Source: Victivallales bacterium
GTDB taxonomy: Bacteria > Verrucomicrobiota > Lentisphaeria > Oligosphaerales > Oligosphaeraceae
Reading direction: 5' to 3'
DNA: 7,121 nucleotides
NCBI GenBank assembly: GCA_017963875.1
Contig: JAGCTA010000416.1
Location: 1 to 7,121, forward strand
Positions 1-5,563 of the stretch are shown piece after piece. How positions within the stretch are numbered: the first letter of the stretch is position 1; each line of letters starts with the position of its first letter. Below the pieces are notes generated by a model. The model did not search any database. It saw only the letters and a program-made list of their open reading frames with translations, and was not told where the DNA came from. The position numbers and the translations under genes were made by a program.

Positions 1-633
1 ACGAACGCCCAGGAGGTCATCGGTGCCCTTTCAAGGGAATTCCTTAGGGAATTGGCCGCAAAATATCCAGGCGTTTCCATCGGCTTTGGCGGTCAGCGCG
101 ATGCGTCCCGCGAGACGGGCGGCTCTATGGGCAAGGCTTTTCTCATCGGCATTTTCGGCGTTTTCGTCATCCTGTCTCTCCAATTCCGCAGTTGGCTTGT
201 ACCGTTTGTCGTGATGTTTGCCTTCCCACTTGCCATGATTGGCGTTGTTTGGGGACATATTTTCGCAGGGCTGTCATTTAACATGCTGAGTCTCATAGGC
301 GTCATATCGCTTGCGGGAATTGTCGTCAACGATTCCATTCTCATGATGGAATTCATCCGTTTAAGGGAATCTGAGGGTATCTCTCACATCGAGGCTTCGC
401 CCAAAGCGGCAGCAGACCGATTCCGCTCCATCATGCTGACGAGTGTCACAACCATCGCAGGCCTGCTACCACTTCTTGCGGAAAAATCCCTTCAGGCACA
501 GATGCTTATCCCAATGGCGCTGTCACTCGTGTGCGGTCTTGCCACCTCGACATTGCTCGTCCTGTTCGTCATACCAGCACTCTATGCCATCGTCATCGAC
601 ATCCGTGGCAATTCGCAGATACCAGGCAAGTGA
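1..633 (+). CDS. RND-family efflux permease, C-terminal part (5' end outside window)
   Basis: The frame is open from base 1 and ends at TGA 631-633, giving 210 residues of the C-terminal part of an inner-membrane proton-driven RND (AcrB/HAE1-type) exporter; full-length members are about 1,000 residues. The first ~35 residues (from NAQEVI) look like the end of the second periplasmic porter loop, with the typical 'GxSxxFGGQ' region before TM8. Five hydrophobic segments follow, matching TM8-TM12: about residues 43-60, 64-85, 90-120, 140-158 and 170-195. The third contains GIVVNDSILMMEF, the conserved TM10 motif (G[IL]VxNxSIxxxxF) of this family. Such pumps work in a tripartite complex with a membrane-fusion protein and an outer-membrane channel, which implies a Gram-negative envelope. 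The partners would lie upstream and are not visible. The substrate cannot be inferred. The internal ATG at 52 is not the start because homology extends upstream of it. Confidence 0.95.
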   Translation, partial: TNAQEVIGALSREFLRELAAKYPGVSIGFGGQRDASRETGGSMGKAFLIGIFGVFVILSLQFRSWLVPFVVMFAFPLAMIGVVWGHIFAGLSFNMLSLIGVISLAGIVVNDSILMMEFIRLRESEGISHIEASPKAAADRFRSIMLTSVTTIAGLLPLLAEKSLQAQMLIPMALSLVCGLATSTLLVLFVIPALYAIVIDIRGNSQIPGK

Positions 634-702
634 CGAAAACACTAGGAAGACGGCCTTCTTAATCTTGCCATTTCACCCCTAAAACATAAAAACCTTCTAC
701 CT

Positions 703-1416
703 ATGTCCAAATCCCCTCTCATCGGTATTCCCCAGATCACTTTCAAACAAGAAACTTACGATAAATATACACATGCTGTCTCGTCCAACGGCGGCACGCC
801 AGTCACAATTACGCCTGACTCATCAGCAGCAGAACGCTCAGAGTTTATCCACAAATGCCATGGCTTCATCTTCATGGGCGGTCCTGATTTCGCACCAGAA
901 CGTTACGGCGGCACTCTCCATCCGAGCATGAAGATGCTAGAGCCAGCCATTGAGGACTTCTATTTTTCAGTTGCAACGACGGTTATCAGGGAAACCGCAA
1001 AGCCAGTCCTCGGCATCTGCCTCGGCTGTCAACTCATCAACGTCATCATGGGCGGAACGCTCTATGAAGACATCCACACACAAGTGCCTTCCTGCGGCTG
1101 GCATACGCGCCAAGGGCACGCCCCCAATCTTGAGACAATGCACCCAGTCGCCTTCACACCAGACAGTCCGCTTCGCCTCATTTTCGGTTGCAACACCATC
1201 TGTGCCAACAGTTCACATCATCAGGCGATTAAAGCAATCGGCAACAACCTCACAATTGCCGCCAGGGCAGATGACGGCATCGTCGAGGCCGTCGCCCTCA
1301 AAAACTGCTTTTCGCGTTTCCTCATCGGCCTCCAATGGCATCCAGAACGACTCACCGAAACACTCTACCCACACGCACGAATCTTCCAGGCACTTGTACA
1401 CGCCGCACGCCGCTGA
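703..1416 (+). CDS. Peptidase C26 / gamma-glutamyl-GABA hydrolase-like class I glutamine amidotransferase
   Basis: A 237-residue protein of normal length for the PuuD-like C26 family, which hydrolyses gamma-glutamyl amide bonds, for example in gamma-glutamyl-GABA. The visible motifs are an N-terminal PLIGIP strand, GGPDFAPERYGG (59-70; family form GGxDxxPxxYG), the nucleophile elbow GICLGCQ (104-110, catalytic Cys106), SSHHQAIKAIG (170-180), and GLQWHPE (209-215, catalytic His213 and Glu215). The triad Cys-His-Glu is therefore intact. No signal peptide is seen, so it should act in the cytoplasm. It follows the RND gene by 69 bases on the same strand and converges on the GNAT gene with a 49-base gap. 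The ATG at 703 lacks an obvious Shine-Dalgarno, but it sits directly before the conserved N-terminal strand. The exact substrate is unknown; a true PuuD role would need polyamine genes nearby, and none are seen. Confidence 0.92.
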   Translation: MSKSPLIGIPQITFKQETYDKYTHAVSSNGGTPVTITPDSSAAERSEFIHKCHGFIFMGGPDFAPERYGGTLHPSMKMLEPAIEDFYFSVATTVIRETAKPVLGICLGCQLINVIMGGTLYEDIHTQVPSCGWHTRQGHAPNLETMHPVAFTPDSPLRLIFGCNTICANSSHHQAIKAIGNNLTIAARADDGIVEAVALKNCFSRFLIGLQWHPERLTETLYPHARIFQALVHAARR

Positions 1417-1465
1417 AAACAAAGGTTCACACAGCAAAAGCAAGCAAAGAGTCATGAAGTTCTAC

Positions 1466-2422
1466 TCACCCAAGGAAAACCATTCCATCCAGTTCCGTCT
1501 TCCTTGAGAGCCCCGCTTCAAGAGCCTCGGCGACAGCCTCGCCTGCGTTCAGAGGAAGAACCGCGTAAAGAGGTAATTGGAAGGAGGCTTTGTATTTTCC
1601 GAGCGTGAATTTCAATAGTTCAACAACATCTCTGCGGTTGACATTCGGATGATAGCGCCAATTGAGAAAAGCCGCCGTCCACGATGGGTTGACGATGGCC
1701 GCCGCATAGCCGACAATGGCTCCTGCTTCATTTTCAGCAACAGCAATCACTCCCTTCTTCTCAAGCACACGGTTCAGACTGGTCATATAGTCGCTGTTCT
1801 GGTCGCCCGCAAAGACGAAAGACCGTGAGCACCGCCACATTGCGTCGGTATAGACGAGACACTTGTCGCAGTCGAACTGGTCGCCGCAATCGCCATCTCG
1901 CAGACTTGCAACCGTGCAGTCCGCATAGAGACGGTTCATAAGCAACTTGCAGGAACCCAGTTCTGGCTTGACAATGCCCATCGCGTCATTTTCCTTGTTT
2001 CCGTGAAGCACACGCAGCCCAAACTTCTCATATACGGGTATGCGCCAGCCAGAAGCGTGGCAGCAGAGCATCTGCGCAGGGCTGGCATCAAAATCCGCCT
2101 TGAAACATTCCAGCAGGAAATTCAATAGTCCACGCTTCCGATGAGCGTAGTTTGTGAAAATGTTGCCGAAGTTTCCACGGAGTGTGCGCTTGGACCAGCC
2201 ATACCACAAACGGGCGACAGGAACGCCATCCACCTCAGCAATGAAAACTCGATCTTCTATGAATTGATCATGCCCTTCAATCATTGCACGGTTGTAATAG
2301 TGCTTCCATTCAGCAGAGACCTCGTACATGCCGCGAAGACCATCCTCCTCTGGCGGGACTATCAGAACGACACGCGCTTGCTCCCCAGAAGTCAACTTTT
2401 TCTCAGCGACAACCGATTTCAT
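1466..2422 (-). CDS. GNAT-type N-acyltransferase, probably two GNAT-like halves
   Basis: A 318-residue protein that probably transfers an acyl group from acyl-CoA to an amine. The first half (about 15-155) has the GNAT order: VFIAEVDGVPVARLWYG (59-75), then NIFTNYAHRKRGLLNFLLECF (87-107), where R95-x-x-G98 fits the CoA pyrophosphate-binding R/QxxGxG/A loop (the last position is Leu), then a motif-B-like YEKFGLRVL (131-139). The second half (about 205-318) repeats the look of a GNAT core, with VIAVAENEAGAIVGYAAAIV (225-244) and an amphipathic helix near 262-275, but has no clear CoA loop. It may be a degenerate domain. A Cys-containing linker (178-198) joins them. The start ATG (2420-2422) overlaps the TGA of the DUF4838 gene by four bases and has a strong AAGGAGGAG at 2436-2428. 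The two are therefore translationally coupled, suggesting that they act on the same molecule. The substrate is unknown. Confidence 0.8.
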   Translation of the reverse strand: MKSVVAEKKLTSGEQARVVLIVPPEEDGLRGMYEVSAEWKHYYNRAMIEGHDQFIEDRVFIAEVDGVPVARLWYGWSKRTLRGNFGNIFTNYAHRKRGLLNFLLECFKADFDASPAQMLCCHASGWRIPVYEKFGLRVLHGNKENDAMGIVKPELGSCKLLMNRLYADCTVASLRDGDCGDQFDCDKCLVYTDAMWRCSRSFVFAGDQNSDYMTSLNRVLEKKGVIAVAENEAGAIVGYAAAIVNPSWTAAFLNWRYHPNVNRRDVVELLKFTLGKYKASFQLPLYAVLPLNAGEAVAEALEAGLSRKTELDGMVFLG

Positions 2423-4272
2423 TTGGTCTCCTCCTTGAAGATTGCATCATCTTCCTCCACTGTTGCCAAATGGAAGAACTCATTGAAGAATTGCTCGAAA
2501 TGGAGGGCAGTCAGTCCATTTTTGTAATAAGAGAGATTCGGGGCACCCTCCTCGCGGACATGGGCCATCATCGTTTTTTCCTTGCGCAGAGCCTCCCCTT
2601 GAATGCGCCACTCGACTGCAAGCCGCTTGACTTCCATGTTGTCTCCCCGACGTTCCGCCAGGCGCAGTTGCGTGAAGGTATATAGGAAAAAGATGATGTC
2701 ACGCGTATATTGGAAACGCCGAATGTCCATCTGGATGCGTTTTGTGGCCAATTCATCGCCGACAACGGCCTGCAAAGCCTTTGGGAGCATCGTTTCGGCC
2801 TCACGCAAAAGCCTGACTGTCGTCTCGAGGCTGACTGCGGGACCAAAGTTTCTGTTCAGTTCAAAATGGCCAGGTAGGAAAAGTTCCTCGCTGTCCGACA
2901 ACAACCTTGACGTCAGACTGTAGTTCACGCAGCGATGCCGTTCGGGGGAATAACTGCATGCCTGATAGTGCTTCAGGCACTTGCAGTTGGCAGTTGCACG
3001 CCGCAAAACATCGTAGAATGCCTCCATTTCTTCGGCGGCATCGTGGTAACGTCTCAGACAGAAATCGCCGATGTCAAAGGAATCGTCGCACAGGGCGGCT
3101 GCAAAAGCGCAGTTGTTGACGGCAAGTTCGCCCCATAACGCCGTGCTGACGTGCATGTAGTCGATGCCATACGCTCCATGCGAGATATAGTACGGGATGT
3201 CATGCGCCATGCCTTTGTCCAAAATCACGGCAATGGAAACCATCCAGGAGACATTGTAGTATTCGCCGATTATAAGACGAAACTTCCCTAGACGACTCCA
3301 GGCAAGAAGATTTTTGTTTAGGTTGTCGTTTGCGAAGCATGAAACATCATCGATGTCGTGCGCATAGCACCGCTCGATGGGGAAGAACTGTATAAGCACC
3401 TTGCTGTAGTCGAAATCGTCTGGCAGCGGTCTGTCAGGCGCAATCAACGTCTCATGATATGCAGGCACCACGAGAACAACGGGTCGGGAGACTTTCTGCG
3501 CAATGGCTTTCTGCACGGCGTATGCCACGTTCAACATCCGCGTGGCGATATTGCCGATGGCGCGGCAATTCTCGCACTCGCACCAATGGCCATTGTCAAA
3601 GGGAGCGAGATTCATCAAATCCACATCAGCGAGGGAGCCATGTTCCAGTTCCTCTGTCAGATTGTCTGTGAAAACCTTCATGGCCTCTGCATTGGAGGTG
3701 CAGAAATTGTCCGCATCGCAACGCTTCATGTCAGGCGAGCGCTTGCCATCGCGGAGAGCGAAATACTCTGGATGCGTTGCATAATAGCGTTCTGGCGGCA
3801 GGAAGTCTGCAAAGGCTCGGTGCATACCGCTTGGCGGGTTGCCGCGCAGTTTTAGTCCAAACCGCCGTGCCAACTCTGGCTGGTGAAGTTTCGCTCCCCA
3901 GAGGTTAAGTTTGTGCCATGCCATCCAACGCATCATTGACGGCGTCTCACGCGCCTCCACGACAAAGAACCCGCGATACTCCAGACGCGGTTTCCAATGA
4001 ATGTCCAACGGCTTGATTTCGAGTGTCCTGGGCACCTCCAAATCCCATTCGTCGGGAGAGAACATCCTAAAGCCCAAGGCATTCAGCAGTTCATAGACGC
4101 CATAGAGCAACGCTGTTCCCGAACCGCCGCAGATGTGGTATTCACCGTTTCCCACAAGAGTGAACTCCTGTTCCGACAAATTGTCTGAAAGTTCCAGAAC
4201 GACCTTGTCCTGCAGATGAAACGCAGAAAGATTGGCCTCAATCTCCCATTTCGCCTGTTCTAGTGCATTCAT
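2419..4272 (-). CDS. DUF4838 domain protein (GH67/GH20-like glycoside hydrolase relative)
   Basis: From the ATG at 4272 the product is 617 residues. Residues ~1-92 look like the alpha/beta domain found in front of GH67 alpha-glucuronidases and GH20-type enzymes, with GSGTALLYGVYELLNALGFR (50-69) and a following FSPDEW. The rest fits DUF4838, a family related to TIM-barrel glycoside hydrolases: HKLNLWGAKLH (120-130), RYYATHPEYFALRDGKRSP (162-180), CTSNAEAM (191-198) and the hallmark WCECENC (230-236), a CxCxxC that may bind metal. No signal peptide is present, so it probably acts on imported sugars in the cytoplasm. A TTG at 4293 in the same frame would add seven residues, but the AGGAGG at 4286-4281 lies 8 bases before the ATG and would fall inside the longer version, so the ATG is preferred. 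Enzymatic activity is not established for most DUF4838 proteins, and I do not assign a substrate. Confidence 0.87.
   Translation of the reverse strand: MNALEQAKWEIEANLSAFHLQDKVVLELSDNLSEQEFTLVGNGEYHICGGSGTALLYGVYELLNALGFRMFSPDEWDLEVPRTLEIKPLDIHWKPRLEYRGFFVVEARETPSMMRWMAWHKLNLWGAKLHQPELARRFGLKLRGNPPSGMHRAFADFLPPERYYATHPEYFALRDGKRSPDMKRCDADNFCTSNAEAMKVFTDNLTEELEHGSLADVDLMNLAPFDNGHWCECENCRAIGNIATRMLNVAYAVQKAIAQKVSRPVVLVVPAYHETLIAPDRPLPDDFDYSKVLIQFFPIERCYAHDIDDVSCFANDNLNKNLLAWSRLGKFRLIIGEYYNVSWMVSIAVILDKGMAHDIPYYISHGAYGIDYMHVSTALWGELAVNNCAFAAALCDDSFDIGDFCLRRYHDAAEEMEAFYDVLRRATANCKCLKHYQACSYSPERHRCVNYSLTSRLLSDSEELFLPGHFELNRNFGPAVSLETTVRLLREAETMLPKALQAVVGDELATKRIQMDIRRFQYTRDIIFFLYTFTQLRLAERRGDNMEVKRLAVEWRIQGEALRKEKTMMAHVREEGAPNLSYYKNGLTALHFEQFFNEFFHLATVEEDDAIFKEETK
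2428..2436 (-). promoter_or_regulatory. Shine-Dalgarno of the GNAT gene, inside the end of the DUF4838 gene
   Basis: The minus strand reads AAGGAGGAG, with the AGGAGG core 7 bases before ATG 2422-2420. It lies in the last codons of the DUF4838 gene (K-E-E-T-K-stop), followed by the ATGA stop/start overlap. This is the classic layout for translational coupling. Confidence 0.85.
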
Positions 4273-4280
4273 ACGTTTTT

Positions 4281-4286
4281 CCTCCT
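4281..4286 (-). promoter_or_regulatory. Shine-Dalgarno of the DUF4838 gene
   Basis: CCTCCT on the + strand reads AGGAGG on the minus strand, 8 bases before ATG 4272-4270. It decides the start: the upstream TTG (4293-4291) would place the ribosome-binding site inside the coding sequence. Confidence 0.85.
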
Positions 4287-4326
4287 GAATCAAGATTGCT
4301 TTTTCTCATGATTCTGAAAACATTAC

Positions 4327-4480
4327 CCTGAATCCGTGAAGTGCCGAATGGCGAGGCGATTTCTAGGAGAGTTGAAGGCGCGTATACGACATACGAGCCT
4401 GTCCCGCCGTAACCTTTGGCGAAAGCGGAAGACTCGACAACGAAATCGACCGCCACACGGTGGTGCTTCACGTATTCAGG
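4327..4480. mobile_element. MITE-like palindromic element, copy A (154 bp)
   Basis: The left end CCTGAATCCGTGAAG (4327-4341) and the right end CTTCACGTATTCAGG (4466-4480) are inverted repeats matching at 14 of 15 positions. The flanking 5-mers ATTAC (4322-4326) and ACTAC (4481-4485) look like a decayed target-site duplication (4 of 5). Inside are further palindromes: GCC-GAAT-GGC (4343-4352), CGTAT-ACGAC-ATACG (4381-4395) and ACCGCC-ACAC-GGTGGT. Bases 4327-4395 match 5277-5345 of copy B at 65 of 69 positions, and 4432-4455 match 5354-5377 perfectly. Compared with copy B it has two extra segments of 14 bases (around 4396-4409 and 4415-4428) and a 3-base insertion (4456-4458). It contains no transposase, so a non-autonomous element is the best reading. 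It could equally be called a REP-like or structured intergenic repeat. It lies in the gap between the SIS and DUF4838 genes. Confidence 0.75.
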
Positions 4481-4481
4481 A

Positions 4482-5240
4482 CTACCACACTGGATACAAA
4501 TGGTGAATCCGATGGCGGTATTTGTCATGGATGGGTTTATTATGCTCATCGCAGCCAGGGATATTATTGCTGACCCAGATTTCTGGCGTGCCACCCTTTT
4601 CCTTGATCAGGCGGATTGTCTCGGCCATCATCAGATTCAGCGTGAAACAGGTCAGGGAAGTCGCGGTCGGCCCAACTTCTTCGGGAACGCCTGGTATTTT
4701 CAGAATGGCATCTGGATACGGCACATGGTTGTCAATGGCGATATCAGCAAAATCATTGATGTTCTTCTTGCTAGGATGACGCCAGATAAAGTCTTTGGGA
4801 ACTTTCTGTGCGAATTTGTGGGCATTGACCGTGATGAGTTTCACGCCGCGTTTCTGCGCTTCGACGGCGACATCCACAGAGACAATGTTCAAACCATAGA
4901 AATTGACTAGAATCAGCACGTCATCTTTGTAGACATCATAGAAATTCAGAATAAATGGTGCCAGCCCAGTAACCTTGGCAGTGGTAGGATAGGCATTGAC
5001 GATATTTGTTCCAGCGGGAAACATGGCGTTGACCTGCGCCAGACCGCCTGCCCGCCAGAAAATCTCCATCGCGGCGATTGCAGAATGCCCACCTGCCCCG
5101 AAAATGTTGATCAGACGTCCCTCCAGCACTTTGTCGGACAGCAACTCGGCCGCTTTCAGGATGTTTTCCTCTTCTTCCTTCGCAATGGTCTGCATCAACG
5201 ATGTGACCTCAGAAGTGTACTTTGAAATAAGTTTGCTCAT
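4482..5240 (-). CDS. SIS-domain protein, sugar isomerase-like (phosphosugar isomerase family)
   Basis: A 252-residue protein with one SIS (sugar isomerase) fold, normal length for the stand-alone 'sugar isomerase domain-containing' (UPF0309-like) family. Residues 1-40 form a helical lead. RLINIFGAGGHSAIAAMEIF (42-61) is the first SIS strand and phosphosugar-binding loop, with GAGGHS at 48-53 in place of the usual GxGxS, followed by WRAGGLAQVNAMFPAG (62-77), which is typical of this subfamily. VLILVNFYGLNIVSVDVAVEAQKRGVKLITVN (108-139) is the second strand-loop-helix, where most relatives have a Ser/Thr-rich loop. The C-terminal tail is rich in His and basic residues (HDKYRHRIHHLYPVW). It is probably cytoplasmic and acts on, or senses, a phosphosugar. 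ATG 5240 is preceded by a modest GGAG (5249-5246), 5 bases away. A MITE-like element lies on each side; without the downstream one, the DUF4838 gene would start about 50 bases after this stop, so an operon is likely. Confidence 0.9.
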   Translation of the reverse strand: MSKLISKYTSEVTSLMQTIAKEEEENILKAAELLSDKVLEGRLINIFGAGGHSAIAAMEIFWRAGGLAQVNAMFPAGTNIVNAYPTTAKVTGLAPFILNFYDVYKDDVLILVNFYGLNIVSVDVAVEAQKRGVKLITVNAHKFAQKVPKDFIWRHPSKKNINDFADIAIDNHVPYPDAILKIPGVPEEVGPTATSLTCFTLNLMMAETIRLIKEKGGTPEIWVSNNIPGCDEHNKPIHDKYRHRIHHLYPVW

Positions 5241-5276
5241 GACTACTCCGCAGATTGTTTTGTTATGTAATTGTTA

Positions 5277-5399
5277 CCTGTATCCTTGAAGTGCCGAATG
5301 GCGAGGCGATTTATAGGAGAGTTGAGGGCGCGTATACGACATACGTAACCGAAACTCGACAACGAAATCGACCGCCAGGTGGTGCTTCACGGGTTCAGG
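5277..5399. mobile_element. MITE-like palindromic element, copy B (123 bp core)
   Basis: Second copy, same orientation as copy A, offset by 950 bases over the left 69 bases. The left end is CCTGTATCCTTGAAG (5277-5291) and the right end CTTCACGGGTTCAGG (5385-5399), matching as inverted repeats at 12 of 15 positions. It is flanked by a perfect 5-base direct repeat TGTTA (5272-5276 and 5400-5404), the expected footprint of transposition. It lies 36 bases upstream of the SIS start codon and would be transcribed as part of that gene's leader if the promoter is upstream. The right half was later duplicated in tandem, giving a second right end at 5454-5468, again followed by TGTTA (5469-5473). The reading frame is not conserved between copies A and B (the indels total 31 bases), so the element is not coding. 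Confidence 0.75.
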
Positions 5400-5491
5400 T
5401 GTTAATCATCAATTGCACCAAAACTCGACAACGAAATCGACCGCCAGGTGGTGCTTCACGGGTTCAGGTGTTAATCATCAATTGCACCAAA
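5352..5491. repeat. Perfect tandem duplication, 2 x 69 bp
   Basis: Bases 5352-5420 are repeated without a mismatch in 5421-5489, and the match runs on to 5491. Each unit starts at AAACTCGACAACG, contains the hairpin ACCGCC-A-GGTGGT and the right terminal repeat of the MITE-like element, and ends in flanking DNA (TGTTAATCATCAATTGCACCA). Because the unit spans the element/flank junction, the duplication happened after insertion. Perfect identity suggests that it is recent. Confidence 0.97.
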
Positions 5492-5529
5492 GCCCTCCGA
5501 GAACTGGATCTCGAAGGGCTTTGCTTTTT
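5489..5529. terminator. Strong hairpin terminator between the hydrogenase and SIS genes
   Basis: AAAGCCCT (5489-5496) pairs with AGGGCTTT (5515-5522) and CGAGA (5498-5502) pairs with TCTCG (5509-5513), with one C/A mismatch between the two stems and a 6-base loop. The hairpin is followed on the + strand by GCTTTTT (5523-5529). It sits 41 bases past the hydrogenase stop codon, so by context it should end the minus-strand hydrogenase transcript. However, the T-run is on the + strand side; in the minus direction only the three Ts of the stem are available. It may work in both directions. Confidence 0.7.
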
Positions 5530-5563
5530 CAGTTCATCAATTGGTGCTTAAGCGAACCAATGA

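Larger units (their letters stand above)
5241..5563. other. 323-base intergenic region with no gene
   Basis: This gap holds, from left to right, the SIS ribosome-binding site, MITE-like copy B, the tandem 69-bp duplication and the hairpin terminator. Open frames crossing it (for example + strand 5255-5551) are made of the repeat itself and contain the same 23 residues twice, which is what a 69-base duplication produces in any frame. Without the element, one 5-bp target duplication and one tandem unit, the ancestral gap would be about 126 bases. I could not identify a convincing promoter for the SIS gene. Confidence 0.8.

Noticed and set aside
1417..1465. Terminator between the converging C26 and GNAT genes
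   Set aside because: No hairpin with a T-run is visible in these 49 bases.
3358..3855. + strand open frame opposite the DUF4838 gene
   Set aside because: It is antisense to a conserved coding region and has no recognisable domain.
4238..4594. Minus-strand open frame of 118 codons across element copy A
   Set aside because: It overlaps the 3' end of the SIS gene and the start of the DUF4838 gene out of frame and consists mostly of the element. The corresponding frame is broken in copy B by indels not divisible by three.
5241..5276. Sigma-70 promoter for the SIS gene in the AT-rich stretch next to element B
   Set aside because: Candidate -35/-10 pairs (TTCAAG with TACATA) are weak and would leave a very short leader; not better than chance.
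5352..5491. CRISPR array
   Set aside because: There are only two abutting units of 69 bases with no unique spacers between them; it is a plain tandem duplication.
5255..5551. + strand open frame with a 23-residue repeat
   Set aside because: The repeated peptide is a by-product of the 69-base tandem duplication; there is no ribosome-binding site and no family resemblance.
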